Source of the DNA: Acinetobacter tibetensis
GTDB taxonomy: Bacteria > Pseudomonadota > Gammaproteobacteria > Pseudomonadales > Moraxellaceae
Assembly: GCF_023824315.1 (NCBI RefSeq)
Contig: NZ_CP098732.1
Location: 2,914,001-2,978,000, forward strand
DNA: 64,000 nt
Reading direction: 5' to 3'
The position numbers and the translations under genes were made by a program. Positions 39,125-49,965 of the stretch are shown one piece after another. The notes beneath the pieces were generated by a model. It ran no database searches. It had not been told where the DNA came from and saw nothing but the letters and a program-made list of their open reading frames with translations. The number at the start of each line of letters is the position of its first letter. Position 1 is the first letter of the stretch.

Positions 39125-39879
39125 ACAGATACTGTGACCTAAAAAAATACTAAAATTGATTAAAAACTGATCATTTAGGCTATACTTTTCACTAGAAACG
39201 TTAGCTTAGCCCATAGGCAGATGATGCAAGGTTTGCTATAGTCAGCGCACGGAAACCATCGTAAGTGAATCATCATCAACGCATTTCAATTGAATTTAAG
39301 TTGAAATGTGACTGACATTTTGATTATAAACTCGAAAAGGTCCCAAAAGAATTATGCCGACGCCGAAGGCTTATTATATCGGCAAAACTGCAAACTGTTG
39401 CGTTTAATTGTACCTCAGGTACATAAATCAGTTTGCCTGAAAAAATATGTCGCCAATCTCAAGTTGGTTTTTAAACGTAAACTGATACACATCAGATTAG
39501 TCGCACCCTGAAACCACATTCAGGCTACAGCGTCTGATGCATTGGATCTGCACAATTTGTAAAGATACGACGATAATTCCGTATCAAGACACTCTTATGT
39601 AGGGATGCTCTTCGAGCAATGTGACAGTGAAAGTTACTCACATCCAATGCACCGCTCGTTCGCCAGTGAAGTGTACAGGTGTCTTTAATCGTTGAAAGAT
39701 TGAAGCCGTATTGCCATCATCAATACGTGAATCAAAACTGGAGCCCACCTTAAAAAAGGCCAGTGAAAACCCTCAGACCACAATTGGTTTATTTGAGATC
39801 TGAGTTTGATCCATGATGTTTGATGCTCGCTACGTGAATAGCGATTTTTTGCTGTGTATCACTATAAGGTGTTACACCC
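39125..39879 (+). promoter_or_regulatory. Long structured leader of rne
   Basis: A 755-bp gap with no gene. It is crowded with hairpins: CATTTCAA/TTGAAATG (39282-39308), CTGAT/ATCAG (39482-39495), CCTGAA/TTCAGG (39507-39524), GATACG/CGTATC (39564-39585), TGCTC/GAGCA (39606-39618) and CGTATTG/CAATACG (39707-39727). A longer pairing GCATTGGAT/ATCCAATGC (39539-39650) encloses two of them. E. coli rne mRNA has a long leader through which RNase E autoregulates; this looks comparable in design. Confidence 0.6.
39828..39850 (+). terminator. Terminator-like hairpin in the rne leader
   Basis: CGCTA pairs with TAGCG around six bases and is followed by A and six T, ending 29 bases before the rne ATG. 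The stem is short, so attenuation rather than full termination is the plausible role. Confidence 0.45.
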
Positions 39880-42800
39880 ATGAAACGTATGTTGATTAAT
39901 GCAACACATGCTGAGGAAGTCCGCGTTGCACTGGTTACTGGTCAGCGTCTTTACGATTTTGATTTAGAAAATCGTACTCGTGAACAAAAAAAATCGAATA
40001 TCTATAAAGGTCATGTGACTCGCGTCGAGCCTTCTCTAGAAGCCGTATTTGTAGAATATGGTGCAGGTCGCCAAGGCTTCCTGTCTATGCGCGAAATCGC
40101 AAATTCATACTACAAAGCTGACCCTCGCCAGACTTCGAATATCCGTGAACTGATTACTGAAGGTACTGAGCTTTTAGTCCAAGTGGAAAAAGAAGAACGT
40201 GGCAACAAAGGCGCGGCACTTTCTACCTTTATTTCTTTGGCAGGTCGCTATTTAGTCCTTATGCCTAATAATCCAAAAGGTGGTGGCATCAGCCGTCAAA
40301 TTTCAGGTTCAGTTCGTGAAGAATTAAAAGAAATGTTGGCATCACTCAATGTCCCTCGTGGCATGAGCGTGATTGTACGTACTGCGGGTATTGGTCGTTC
40401 TCAGGAAGAGTTACAACTCGATCTACAACACCTTCTCGATCTTTGGGCACAAATCCAAAGCACTGCAAGTTCTGGTCCATCACCAATGTTGGTGCATCAA
40501 GAAGCCGGTGTGGTGACGCGTGCCATCCGTGATTACTTACGTGATGATGTGGCAGAAATCTTAATTGACTCTGAGCAAGCCTATAACGAAGCGTATAACT
40601 TCGTAAAAGCAGTCATGCCTCGTCAAATCGACAAGTTAAAAACCTATACGTTAAACGAGCCATTATTTGCTCATTTTGGTATTGAAAGCCAAATTCAAAC
40701 TGCGTATGAGCGTGAAGTAAAATTACCTTCTGGTGGTTCAATCGTGATTGACCAAACAGAAGCTTTGGTTTCTATCGATATTAACTCTGCAAAATCGACT
40801 CGTGGTCATGATGTAGAAGAAACTGCACTCAATACCAACCTAGAAGCCGCAGAAGAAATTGCACGTCAATTGCGCTTACGCGATATTGGTGGTTTGGTGG
40901 TCATCGACTTCATCGATATGACCAAAGACCGCAACCAACGCATGGTGGAAGCAAAATTACGTGAAGCAACGCAAAGCGACCGTGCGCGTATTCAGTTTGG
41001 TCAATTGTCGCGCTTTGGTTTAATGGAAATGAGCCGTCAACGCTTACGTCCATCTTTAGAAGAAGCCACTGGTTATGTTTGCCCACGTTGCCACGGTACC
41101 GGTATGGTGCGTGACTTGCGCTCACTTTCACTTTCAATTATGCGTAAAGTGGAAGAAATTGCCCTACGTGAACGTCATGGTGAAGTTCAAGTTGAAGTGC
41201 CTGTAGAAATTGCTGCATTCTTATTGAATGAAAAGCGTCACAGCTTGGTTTACTTAGAGCAAACCTCGGGTGTTCGTGTAACAGTATTGCCACACCCTCA
41301 CTTAGAAACGCCACATTACGAAATTTCTTATAACCCTGAAGGCTTCGCGCCAACCAGTTATGAACGTACCGAAGCAACACGTTCTAGCGAAAAAGAATTG
41401 GGTTATGAAGCTTCAAATTGGCATTTAGAAGATGCTGATCAACAACCAAGCGCTGCACCTATTGCTGACAAAAATGGCAAGAAAAAGCCACAGCAAGCTG
41501 CTCAACAAAGTACGCAAGCCCCTAGCCCTGCTGCTGCAACAACTGCGTCAAGCAGCCCATGTGCATGGTTAGAAAATCTATTTGTTCAAAAGCAAGCACA
41601 CACGGTTGATCAAGCCCGTACAGCAAATAATGCTGCATCTGCAATTGAGCAAATGGTCAATGGTGGCGCAGTCAGCCGCGGTCAATTTGGTCAAGTAACA
41701 GCAACACCTGCTGCTGTTGTCGCAACACCTGTTGCAAACAACAATGTGTACTTGTCGGCTACACCTGCTCCACAAAAATCAGAGCAACGTGACTTTGCAG
41801 AAAAAAATTCTGAGAAAGAAGAAAAAACGCAACGTCACAACAAAAAGCGTAACAATAACACCAAGCAACGCGAACAACGTGAGCAACCACAAGAACAAAA
41901 TCAAGTGGTTGAAGAAGTTGTACAAATGTCGCGCCAAGAGCAACGCCAAGAACAGCGTGAGCAAAAGCGTCAACGTCAGCAACAACGTCAACCACAGCAA
42001 GATCAACAGAGCGAAACGCATGCTGAACAAGCTGTTCCACGTCGTGACCGTAACAACCAGCAACGTCCGAATCGCCCAAATCGCCACCGCGACCAAAGCG
42101 TATTCAATGAGCAGCAAGCTGCGGTAGCAGCACCTGCTCCAGTCGTGGTCGATGAGCAACAAGTCAAGGTAGAAGTCATTGATGCTCCGCGTCAAGACAT
42201 CATGCCGACAGCACTCGTGGTCAATGTGGATCAAGCGCAAAGTGAAATCATCGCCATCAACAAGCCTACAACCGTAAAGGCTGTGGAAGCTGTGGCTGTT
42301 CCTGCCGTGACTGAAACTCCAGAAGTGGTTGAAGCTGCTCCTGCCACTGCTGTGGCTGAAGCAAAAGTTGAAGTTCAGGCTAAAGTACCAGCACCACAAG
42401 TTGAAGTGGAAGCTCAAAAGCCTCGTTCTGACGGCAAACGTGCAAGCAATGACCCGCGTATGCATCGTCGCCAACAACGTGATGCTCAAGCTAAACGAGC
42501 GCAAGCGCCAAAGCTTAACCCATCACAAGTACCGACTTTAGCCCAATACACAGTAGGTAGCTTAATTCGCCATGTTTATGGTGAAGACTGTGCTGTGCTG
42601 ATTGAGCAGTTTGGCTTAATTCCAACCTTCAACCGCGCACTACAGAAGTTTACTGCAGAATATGCAGCAAGCCTCAACACAAGTACTGTGGTTGTTGAAT
42701 CGGAGAAAAAACCTGTCACACGTGATGTAGAAGTTGCGAAAGCTACTCCTGAAGCTGAACCTGCACCTGTGTTGGACTTAACACCGCCAAAACCTGAGTC

Positions 42801-43224
42801 AGAAAAGCGTGTTGCCAATGACCCGCGTGAGCGTCGTCGTTTAGCAAAACAGGCTGCTGAGCAAGCCCTAGCGCAAGTAAAACAAGCACACGTGGAAGAA
42901 ACGCCTGTTGCTGCTGAACTCACTGCCGTAGCAGTAATTGAAAATGTTACTGAGGCGGTTGAACCTGTCGAGGCTGCTACCGAAGTTGCAGTAACTGAAG
43001 CTGTTCCTGAACCTGCTGTAGTAGTAGAAGAGGCAATGGTTGAAACTAAAACACCTGTGAAAGCTAAAGCCAAAGCAGAACCTGCACAGACTGAGCTTGC
43101 TGTAGATGTTATCGAAGATACAGCAACAGAAGAAACTGCGGCTGAAAAGGAAGAGAAAGAAAAAGCTCGTCCGCGTCGTCCACGTGGTCGCCCACCGAAA
43201 AAAATAACGCCTACAGCAGAGTAA
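39880..43224 (+). CDS. rne: Ribonuclease E
   Basis: RNase E is the main endonuclease of mRNA decay and rRNA/tRNA processing and the scaffold of the degradosome. The N-terminal half carries the S1 domain (about 36-120), the 5'-sensor and the DNase I-like domain with catalytic Asp300 (SIDINSAKS) and Asp343 (VVIDFIDM). The zinc-link cysteines are Cys401 and Cys404 in CPRCHGTG. From about residue 500 it is low-complexity: Gln/Arg-rich (about 640-740), then Ala/Val/Glu-rich, with an arginine-rich [11 protein letters not shown] tail, as expected of the disordered scaffold. It has 1114 residues. Confidence 0.97.
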   Translation: MKRMLINATHAEEVRVALVTGQRLYDFDLENRTREQKKSNIYKGHVTRVEPSLEAVFVEYGAGRQGFLSMREIANSYYKADPRQTSNIRELITEGTELLVQVEKEERGNKGAALSTFISLAGRYLVLMPNNPKGGGISRQISGSVREELKEMLASLNVPRGMSVIVRTAGIGRSQEELQLDLQHLLDLWAQIQSTASSGPSPMLVHQEAGVVTRAIRDYLRDDVAEILIDSEQAYNEAYNFVKAVMPRQIDKLKTYTLNEPLFAHFGIESQIQTAYEREVKLPSGGSIVIDQTEALVSIDINSAKSTRGHDVEETALNTNLEAAEEIARQLRLRDIGGLVVIDFIDMTKDRNQRMVEAKLREATQSDRARIQFGQLSRFGLMEMSRQRLRPSLEEATGYVCPRCHGTGMVRDLRSLSLSIMRKVEEIALRERHGEVQVEVPVEIAAFLLNEKRHSLVYLEQTSGVRVTVLPHPHLETPHYEISYNPEGFAPTSYERTEATRSSEKELGYEASNWHLEDADQQPSAAPIADKNGKKKPQQAAQQSTQAPSPAAATTASSSPCAWLENLFVQKQAHTVDQARTANNAASAIEQMVNGGAVSRGQFGQVTATPAAVVATPVANNNVYLSATPAPQKSEQRDFAEKNSEKEEKTQRHNKKRNNNTKQREQREQPQEQNQVVEEVVQMSRQEQRQEQREQKRQRQQQRQPQQDQQSETHAEQAVPRRDRNNQQRPNRPNRHRDQSVFNEQQAAVAAPAPVVVDEQQVKVEVIDAPRQDIMPTALVVNVDQAQSEIIAINKPTTVKAVEAVAVPAVTETPEVVEAAPATAVAEAKVEVQAKVPAPQVEVEAQKPRSDGKRASNDPRMHRRQQRDAQAKRAQAPKLNPSQVPTLAQYTVGSLIRHVYGEDCAVLIEQFGLIPTFNRALQKFTAEYAASLNTSTVVVESEKKPVTRDVEVAKATPEAEPAPVLDLTPPKPESEKRVANDPRERRRLAKQAAEQALAQVKQAHVEETPVAAELTAVAVIENVTEAVEPVEAATEVAVTEAVPEPAVVVEEAMVETKTPVKAKAKAEPAQTELAVDVIEDTATEETAAEKEEKEKARPRRPRGRPPKKITPTAE

Positions 43225-43254
43225 GTATTTACCCTATTGTTGTAAAATAATTAA

Positions 43255-43286
43255 AACCTAGTCATTTCGATGGCTAGGTTTTTTTT
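43255..43286 (+). terminator. Intrinsic terminator of rne
   Basis: AACCTAG pairs with CTAGGTT and is followed by eight T. Confidence 0.88.
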
Positions 43287-43412
43287 GTTATTTTGAACAG
43301 ATTAGGTTGATTGCACTAGAAAGAAACGATTAAAAGGACAACTGTACAGATTATCTCGTTCAACCTGTAGACAAAGACATCGTATTGGACACGAAAAATA
43401 AATAGGATTCTT

Positions 43413-45254
43413 ATGAGCCAAACCACACAGAGCGATCTTATTGGAATTACAGACGTCGCTGCCAAAATCCCACAATTTATTGGAAAACTTCCACATCTGG
43501 TTACAGGGTTGAAACAAGCATATTTACGTACCCCAAACTCACCAGCGGGCTTAGGTATTGCCTTTGAAAAAGCCGTAAAACGTAACCCACATGGCTATGC
43601 ATTATTATTTGAAGAGCAGAAATATACCTACCAACAACTCAATGATTGGGCAAACCAAATTGGACACTATTATTTGTCAATTGGCGCACAAAAAGGTGAT
43701 GTCATTGCAGTGATGGTTGAAAATCGCCCAGAACTGGTTGCCAGTGTTTTAGCTTTGGCAAAAATTGGGGTCACGGCGGCTTTGGTGAACACCTCACAAG
43801 TTGGCAAAGTTTTGGCGCATAGTATCAATTTGGTCAACCCAATTGCACTCATTGTTGGAGAAGAATGCCGCGCTGCCGTAGATGAAATTCGTCAAGAGCT
43901 TAACTTGGCCGAGCAGCGTTTTCATTGGTTTGCCGACCAAGAAACACGTCAACATGCAGCTACAGCACCGGCACATTATCTAAATTTAGCCGATGAAATC
44001 ATCACCTTTCCGACCTTTAACACGCCAACCACACACAGTGTAAAAGGAAAAGATGGCTTATTTTACATCTATACTTCGGGCACCACTGGCTTACCGAAAG
44101 CGGTGATTTTCACCCATAGTCGCTGGACACTTGCCTATGGCACTTATGGGCACGTGCTGGATTTAAACAGTGATGATGTCATGTACGTTACCCTGCCGCT
44201 CTACCACGCGACAGGTATTGTGGTGTGTTGGTGTGGGGTGATTGCAAGTAGTGCGACTTTGGCATTGCGACGTAAATATTCGACCTCTGCGTTTTGGAAA
44301 GATGTGCAAAAATTTAACGCATCTGCGATTGGCTATGTGGGAGAGCTATGCCGTTACTTAATGGATGCGCCTGCATCGGAGTTGGAGCACACCCATCGTG
44401 TCAAAAAAATGATTGGCAATGGAATGCGCCCGAATATCTGGGACAAATTTAAACAACGTTTTGGTGTAGAAGAAGTGCTTGAACTCTATGCATCTAGCGA
44501 AGGTAATGTTGGCTTTAGCAATGTATTTAATTTCGACAACACTGTCGGATTCTCCCCAACACCTTATGCCATCGTTCAATTCGACAAAGAAAAAAACGAA
44601 CCTATTCGTGATACAAATGGTTGGTGTCAAAAAGTAAGCAAAGGCGAAGTCGGCCTGTTGATCGGTAAAATTACCCGTCGCTCCCCTTTTGATGGCTATA
44701 CCGACCCTGAAAAAAACAAGTCTGTGATTATGTCCAACGTGTTTAAGAACGGTGATGCCTACTTTAATACCGGTGATTTAGTCCGTGATATTGGCTTCCG
44801 TCATGCACAGTTTGTCGACCGCCTTGGCGATACCTTCCGCTGGAAAGGCGAAAATGTCTCGACCACCGAAGTCGAGAACATGTTGTGTGAATATCCCAAA
44901 ATTGCCGAAGCGGTAGTATATGGCGTGGAAATTCCACACACCAATGGACGTGCAGGTATGGCTGCTATCACCTTAGCAGAGCAAGCCCAACTGAATGAAC
45001 AAGACCTGCAAGCCATGCTCAGTTGCTTCAAAAAAAGCTTACCCGCCTACGCCATCCCTGTGTTCTTACGTGTTCAAAAACAAGTGGAAACCACAGGCAC
45101 TTTTAAATATCAGAAGAACAAGCTGAAAGAGCAAGCCTTCGATCCAGAAAAAACCAATGAACAAATTTTAGTCTTATTGCCCAATAGCAATGCCTATTGC
45201 GATATGAATACTGAAATTTACAGCAATATCCAACAGTACCAATATCGCTTCTAA
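43413..45254 (+). CDS. Long-chain acyl-CoA synthetase (FATP/FadD6-like)
   Basis: A 613-residue AMP-forming ligase that activates fatty acids to acyl-CoA. The ATP/AMP signature is YIYTSGTTGLPKAV (about residues 213-226), with further adenylation motifs in LYASSEGN and FNTGDLVRDIG...FVDRLGDTFRWKGENVST. The overall pattern fits the very-long-chain/FATP branch rather than classic E. coli FadD. It is monocistronic between rne and the tRNA cluster. Confidence 0.9.
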   Translation: MSQTTQSDLIGITDVAAKIPQFIGKLPHLVTGLKQAYLRTPNSPAGLGIAFEKAVKRNPHGYALLFEEQKYTYQQLNDWANQIGHYYLSIGAQKGDVIAVMVENRPELVASVLALAKIGVTAALVNTSQVGKVLAHSINLVNPIALIVGEECRAAVDEIRQELNLAEQRFHWFADQETRQHAATAPAHYLNLADEIITFPTFNTPTTHSVKGKDGLFYIYTSGTTGLPKAVIFTHSRWTLAYGTYGHVLDLNSDDVMYVTLPLYHATGIVVCWCGVIASSATLALRRKYSTSAFWKDVQKFNASAIGYVGELCRYLMDAPASELEHTHRVKKMIGNGMRPNIWDKFKQRFGVEEVLELYASSEGNVGFSNVFNFDNTVGFSPTPYAIVQFDKEKNEPIRDTNGWCQKVSKGEVGLLIGKITRRSPFDGYTDPEKNKSVIMSNVFKNGDAYFNTGDLVRDIGFRHAQFVDRLGDTFRWKGENVSTTEVENMLCEYPKIAEAVVYGVEIPHTNGRAGMAAITLAEQAQLNEQDLQAMLSCFKKSLPAYAIPVFLRVQKQVETTGTFKYQKNKLKEQAFDPEKTNEQILVLLPNSNAYCDMNTEIYSNIQQYQYRF

Positions 45255-45339
45255 ACTGAAATTTTGGTAATTTTTTGCATAAAATCAGGCAAAGTTGTTG
45301 TATTTATAATCAAACATCAACAACTTTGCGATTTTTCTC

Positions 45340-45367
45340 TTGCGCTCGTTCGATATCTTGCTACAAT
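45340..45367 (+). promoter_or_regulatory. Sigma-70 promoter of the tRNA-Lys cluster
   Basis: TTGCGC and TACAAT are 16 bases apart, with the -10 box ending 20 bases before the first tRNA. Confidence 0.65.
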
Positions 45368-45387
45368 ACGCTCCATCAAAACGAGAT

Positions 45388-45463
45388 GGGTCGTTAGCTC
45401 AGTTGGTAGAGCAGCGGACTTTTAATCCGTTGGTCCCGCGTTCGAGTCGCGGACGACCCACCA
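45388..45463 (+). tRNA. tRNA-Lys (TTT)
   Basis: A 76-base cloverleaf with encoded CCA. The acceptor GGGTCGT pairs with ACGACCC, and the anticodon TTT is at positions 34-36. First of three identical tandem copies. Confidence 0.98.
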
Positions 45464-45481
45464 CTTATTTTGATTCCTGAT

Positions 45482-45557
45482 GGGTCGTTAGCTCAGTTGG
45501 TAGAGCAGCGGACTTTTAATCCGTTGGTCCCGCGTTCGAGTCGCGGACGACCCACCA
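45482..45557 (+). tRNA. tRNA-Lys (TTT)
   Basis: Identical to the first copy, 18 bases after it, with encoded CCA. Confidence 0.98.
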
Positions 45558-45605
45558 TCTTTAAGCTTTATTTAAAAGCTGTCATAATGTGAAAGCATTC
45601 TAAAT

Positions 45606-45681
45606 GGGTCGTTAGCTCAGTTGGTAGAGCAGCGGACTTTTAATCCGTTGGTCCCGCGTTCGAGTCGCGGACGACCCACCA
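45606..45681 (+). tRNA. tRNA-Lys (TTT)
   Basis: Third identical copy, 48 bases after the second, with encoded CCA. Probably processed from one precursor with the others. Confidence 0.98.
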
Positions 45682-45779
45682 TTTATTGCAAAACATCTTA
45701 AAATATCTCCTTGAGCACCGCTCTCCGCATCGCTACTAGATTTTCATAGCAAATTGATAGCGTCAAATTTCATTGCAAA

Positions 45780-46433
45780 TTATTGATCTTTAATTAAACG
45801 ATATGCTTGTGTTGGCATCGGATAGCCTGCTGCAAATAAGTGTTGATTCATTTGATTATCTAGATCTAAAGTTCGATCCAAATTTAGAATAAGATTCTGT
45901 TGTTTATCGATCCGATAATAAAATTCTGCCCCCTCTTCTAAATGCACCACCAACTCAGAATCTTCTGGGTTCACTGACCATGTATCACGTCGATAAGTTT
46001 GGATATTACTGTCTTCAGCCATTTTTTCACTAAACAGCTTTCCTGTGTAAACAATACTCCGATAGGCAGAACCATCAGCAGCCAAAGTCAAAATATATTC
46101 TGCTGCACCTTCAGAGCATTGTACGAAGTCATCTTTACAGGAAATCTTGACATGATAGCGTCCCACATAAGGGGCTTGCTCATCAGTTGAATCTTGTTGC
46201 ACTGTTGATGCCGCCTCGTTAGGTATACTCGCCTGACCCGCCACTTCCGTTAATTTCTTGCCTGACTGTGGCGGATGGGCAGCAGATGTAGGCTGTTCTT
46301 CAGCAGCAGATGCTATTTGGTCAGCATTTGGGGGTATTGAGCGATTACACGCAGCCAAAATTAGACTGACACACAAACAAGCCAGTAATGCCCCACCTAA
46401 CTTCGGATGAAGTCTTACACTTTTCCATTTCAT
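45780..46433 (-). CDS. Putative lipoprotein
   Basis: A 217-residue protein with an N-terminal signal peptide and lipobox LILAAC, so it is probably anchored to the membrane on the periplasmic side. A low-complexity linker (about 30-85) leads to a folded domain with two cysteines in ISCKDDFVQCSEG, likely a disulfide; the repeating polar/hydrophobic strands resemble NlpE- or copper-resistance-type lipoprotein domains, but I cannot assign one. The start is the ATG at MKWKSVRL, which gives a proper signal peptide. Confidence 0.75.
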   Translation of the reverse strand: MKWKSVRLHPKLGGALLACLCVSLILAACNRSIPPNADQIASAAEEQPTSAAHPPQSGKKLTEVAGQASIPNEAASTVQQDSTDEQAPYVGRYHVKISCKDDFVQCSEGAAEYILTLAADGSAYRSIVYTGKLFSEKMAEDSNIQTYRRDTWSVNPEDSELVVHLEEGAEFYYRIDKQQNLILNLDRTLDLDNQMNQHLFAAGYPMPTQAYRLIKDQ

Positions 46434-46728
46434 CACGTTAATACACAATCCACATTCATTTGACCGAGCACCCAAAGGGTAAAAAATGTTATCGCGTCAT
46501 TTATCCTTAAATTCAGCAATAGCATTGTAAGCGCCTGTATTTACTTATCAAAAATAAAGGCATCTGTAAATTTGATCACATTTTATGTAGCACACGGCTT
46601 AGCGCCTATGTTTATTTACATAACTTAACTATTTTCGTGCTGGCTTTGCTTTAAAAATTGAATTGCATCACCATTTATTAACTATGGGTTTGCAAGATAC
46701 CCCTCATTCAATTTTTAAGGAGACCTGA

Positions 46729-46995
46729 ATGGCCAATGTTGGTTTATATCGTTCGAATCGCCAAAATATAATTGCAGGTGTTATGGGCGGTATTGCTGAA
46801 CGTTTTGGTTGGAATGCAAACTTATTAAGAATTATTTTCTTTTTGGTTTCCGTCATGAGTGCCGCATTTCCAGGTATTTTAGTGTATTTGATTTTATGGC
46901 TAGTCATTCCGAAACGGGTAGAAGCGATAGATTCAGATGCATCGAATTACCACCGCCCTATACGTACTGTAAATAACAACAAGACACCATTATAG
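46729..46995 (+). CDS. PspC-domain protein
   Basis: An 88-residue membrane protein with the PspC signature: LYRSNRQNIIAGVMGGIAERFGWNANLLRIIFFLV followed by a second hydrophobic helix (about 45-62) and WLVIPKR. In enterics PspC senses membrane stress with PspB and PspA; no psp partners are adjacent, so this is a stand-alone PspC-type protein. A strong AAGGAG site precedes the ATG. Confidence 0.88.
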   Translation: MANVGLYRSNRQNIIAGVMGGIAERFGWNANLLRIIFFLVSVMSAAFPGILVYLILWLVIPKRVEAIDSDASNYHRPIRTVNNNKTPL

Positions 46996-47031
46996 GTTTT
47001 AAACAATATCATTTGACCTACCATTTTGGTC

Positions 47032-47067
47032 GCTACGGCTTTTTCCCCAAAGAGTCGTAGCTTTTTT
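47032..47067 (+). terminator. Intrinsic terminator
   Basis: GCTACGGCT pairs with AGTCGTAGC with one mismatch, followed by six T. It ends the PspC gene. Confidence 0.78.
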
Positions 47068-47078
47068 ATTTAGCTCAC

Positions 47079-48179
47079 TTATTTTTGATTTTTCAATTGA
47101 ATTAATTGCTGGTTTAATGCCGCAATCATATCTGCACGACTAATCATTCCCACCAATTGTTGTTGCTCAACCACAGGAATGTAGTTAAACGAACGCTCTA
47201 CAAAGTACGGCACTAAATCCTGAATTGGCTGACTTGGCTGTACCGTCACCACTTGTCGATTCATAATTTGTTTCACCTGATGTTCCCAACTGGCTTTTGG
47301 GTCGGCAGCACGTTTAAACCATTCCACGACTTCATACAGTGCTAAAGTTCCTACCAAATGGTTGTCTGCATTGACTACGGGTAAGCTCATCAAGTTCACT
47401 TGTTTAAACTTATCTAAGGCTAAATGAATATCATCTTGCTCATTGAGCATCAGTACATCTTTAGACATTAGATCTTGGCAAGTCAGTTCATTCACTGTAC
47501 GTGCGTTGGCAATTTCCTGCGCCTTGAGAATAATCTTTTGTAAATCATATTCACTGATGTCGAGCAACTGTGGCTGATGTTCCAACACATTGTGAATATC
47601 TTGCGGCTGAATGGTGACTTTTTGGGTCGGTGTCGGATCGGTGGAACGTGAGTTTAGCTGTGCTGTTTGCGGATATTGGCGTCCCAACATTCGGTTAAAG
47701 ATAATGGCGATAATCAAGAGCAATAATGAATTCAATAACACAGGATAGGCAATAAAGGCATAACCTAACTCATGCACACTTTTGCCACCCAACACCGCAG
47801 TAATGGCGACAGCACCACTGGGTGGATGTAAAGAATCAGTGGTCATCATCAAAAAGATCGACAACGCCACCGCAATACTAAATGCTTCGGTTAAATTCGG
47901 CATATATAGCGCGCAAGTGACGCCTATAAAGCCTGCCAAAGTATTACCAATAATCATATTCCATGGCTGCGCCAAAGGACTGGCGGGGACAGCAAATAGT
48001 AGTACCGAAGATGCGCCCATTGGGGCAATGTACCATGCATTTATATCACCCAACACCCACCAACTAATAAGCGAGGAAAGTGCTAAGCCCAATAATGCAC
48101 CTAAACCACAGAGCATTCTTTCCTTTAGCGGTAACACTTTAAAATTAGGTTTTAAGGTATTTAACCATTCAAGTTGCAT
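47079..48179 (-). CDS. HPP-family membrane protein with CBS pair
   Basis: A 366-residue protein. The N-terminal half (about 15-180) is an HPP integral membrane domain with several helices and the name-giving motif in DSLHPPSGAVA. The C-terminal half carries two CBS domains (about 235-360: LMSKDVLMLNEQDDIHLAL and IMNRQVVTVQPSQPIQDL), which usually bind adenine nucleotides. Some HPP proteins transport nitrite; the CBS pair suggests energy-state gating. A GTG start 11 codons upstream is possible. Confidence 0.85.
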   Translation of the reverse strand: MQLEWLNTLKPNFKVLPLKERMLCGLGALLGLALSSLISWWVLGDINAWYIAPMGASSVLLFAVPASPLAQPWNMIIGNTLAGFIGVTCALYMPNLTEAFSIAVALSIFLMMTTDSLHPPSGAVAITAVLGGKSVHELGYAFIAYPVLLNSLLLLIIAIIFNRMLGRQYPQTAQLNSRSTDPTPTQKVTIQPQDIHNVLEHQPQLLDISEYDLQKIILKAQEIANARTVNELTCQDLMSKDVLMLNEQDDIHLALDKFKQVNLMSLPVVNADNHLVGTLALYEVVEWFKRAADPKASWEHQVKQIMNRQVVTVQPSQPIQDLVPYFVERSFNYIPVVEQQQLVGMISRADMIAALNQQLIQLKNQK

Positions 48180-48301
48180 ATGAAACACAGCCGCCCTTCT
48201 ACTTTTTTGCACTTAACTGGTGCAAAATTATACGTGGTCTTCCCAATAAGATGCATCTATTTTATATCTTATTCTTATGAGTAATTCTGTTGAACAACTT
48301 G

Positions 48302-48712
48302 TTAAATATATTGCTGTAACTGTGCAACCCGCTCAGCATACTGCTGCATTGGACAATACGCATACATGGGCGAACCAATATACTGTCCAGCATTCTCACA
48401 CTCTTGATCAACATAGGCTTTCCACAACCGCTGCGACTTTAAAATGGCTTGATAGCGTTCAGGTTGATACCACTCCGCACTTTGTACCCGAATTTGATCG
48501 AGTAATGCCACAATTTGCTTTTCGTAGCCTTGTTTGGCTTGATCCGCGCAAATTTGTACCACGCTATTGTTAATCCCTGCCAGTTGCTGCTCTTGAATGG
48601 TTTGCTCAGCACATTCGCTATACGGATCCGATTCAGTCGTCGGTTGTTGGGCACACACCAACCCAATAGAGCCAAGAACCAATACACTGGTGGATAGAAT
48701 AAATTTCAGCAT
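48302..48712 (-). CDS. LprI/DUF1311-family secreted protein
   Basis: A 136-residue exported protein with a signal peptide ending near LVCA-QQ. The C-terminal part AILKSQRLWKAYVDQECE...YCPMQQYAERVAQL matches the lysozyme-inhibitor LprI-type (DUF1311) domain with its paired cysteines. A role in inhibiting lysozyme is known for one family member; for this one it is inference. Confidence 0.8.
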   Translation of the reverse strand: MLKFILSTSVLVLGSIGLVCAQQPTTESDPYSECAEQTIQEQQLAGINNSVVQICADQAKQGYEKQIVALLDQIRVQSAEWYQPERYQAILKSQRLWKAYVDQECENAGQYIGSPMYAYCPMQQYAERVAQLQQYI

Positions 48713-48975
48713 GACTTGTCACTTTTGTTGTTATAAATTGTCGTCAATATAACAAAATGCTTGATGATCGCCTAATCTACACAATTGATCTTCAAGCTTT
48801 AAAACTCGAATTTGAAGATTCGAATTTCAGCAGTTCATCTTATCTAACCGTGTTCAAGCCATAGCAAATACATACACAAATTTTAAATTGATGATTCAAG
48901 CTGAACCCTTTGCCACTCCCCTGCAAAATCCTTATACTTAGAGCCAATTTTTCTCTAATTTTTAATGGATGCACC

Positions 48976-49965
48976 ATGAGTCGCGCCATATCGCATATTG
49001 ATACATTTCAAGGCTTAATTCTTGCCTTACAAAACTACTGGGCTGAACAAGGTTGTGTGATCTTACAACCTTATGATATGGAAATGGGGGCTGGGACTTT
49101 CCACACAGCAACCTTCCTTCGCGCTTTAGGGCCAGAAACTTGGAACGCGGCTTATGTACAACCTTCACGTCGTCCAAAAGATGGGCGTTATGGCGAAAAC
49201 CCAAACCGTTTGCAACACTACTACCAATTCCAAGTGGTGTTAAAACCAAACCCAGACAACATCCAACAGCTTTACCTTGACTCGCTTAAAGCCATCGGAA
49301 TTGACCCACTGGTTCACGATATTCGTTTTGTCGAAGACAACTGGGAATCTCCAACACTGGGTGCTTGGGGCTTGGGTTGGGAAGTTTGGCTCAACGGTAT
49401 GGAAGTAACTCAGTTTACTTACTTCCAACAAGTCGGTGGAGTTGAATGCTACCCAGTGACAGGTGAAATTACTTATGGTCTTGAACGTTTGGCCATGTAC
49501 TTGCAAGGTGTAGACTCGGTTTACGATCTTGTTTGGACCAAAGGTCAATTTGGTACAGTGACCTATGGCGATGTATTCCATCAAAATGAAGTAGAACAAT
49601 CGACTTATAACTTTGAATATGCCAACGTTGAAAAAATGTTTGAATTATTCGATTTCTATGAAGCGGAAGCTACGCGCTTAATGGAAGCTGAACTTCCACT
49701 TCCTGCCTACGAACAAGTGATTAAAGCATCACACAGCTTTAACTTGCTCGATGCACGTGGTGCGATTTCTGTAACTGAGCGTCAACGCTATATTTTACGC
49801 GTGCGTACTTTGGCACGTTCGATTGCACAAAGCTATGTGGCTGCTCGTGCGAAACTCGGTTTCCCAATGGCAGAACCACACTTACGTGATGAAGTATTAG
49901 CTCAACTTAAAGCTCAGGTTGAAGCGGAAGCGGCTCAAGCAGAAAAATCAGCGGAGAACAAATAA
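48976..49965 (+). CDS. glyQ: Glycyl-tRNA synthetase alpha subunit
   Basis: The catalytic subunit of the heterotetrameric bacterial glycyl-tRNA synthetase. The class II motifs are visible in [25 protein letters not shown] and [31 protein letters not shown]. The start at [11 protein letters not shown] follows family practice and gives 329 residues; 22 upstream codons are open but not conserved. Its TAA overlaps the glyS ATG by one base. Confidence 0.97.
   Translation: MSRAISHIDTFQGLILALQNYWAEQGCVILQPYDMEMGAGTFHTATFLRALGPETWNAAYVQPSRRPKDGRYGENPNRLQHYYQFQVVLKPNPDNIQQLYLDSLKAIGIDPLVHDIRFVEDNWESPTLGAWGLGWEVWLNGMEVTQFTYFQQVGGVECYPVTGEITYGLERLAMYLQGVDSVYDLVWTKGQFGTVTYGDVFHQNEVEQSTYNFEYANVEKMFELFDFYEAEATRLMEAELPLPAYEQVIKASHSFNLLDARGAISVTERQRYILRVRTLARSIAQSYVAARAKLGFPMAEPHLRDEVLAQLKAQVEAEAAQAEKSAENK

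Noticed and set aside
39308-39511. 67-codon frame in the rne leader
   Set aside because: No ribosome site; overlaps leader hairpins; better explained as untranslated RNA.
41779-42504. 241-codon antisense frame within rne
   Set aside because: It is the reverse complement of the Gln/Arg-rich scaffold region; repetitive codons there keep the opposite frame open by chance.
45388-45681. Tandem tRNA-Lys array as an integration hotspot
   Set aside because: The three copies are intact, and no integrase, tRNA fragment repeat or foreign-looking gene follows directly.
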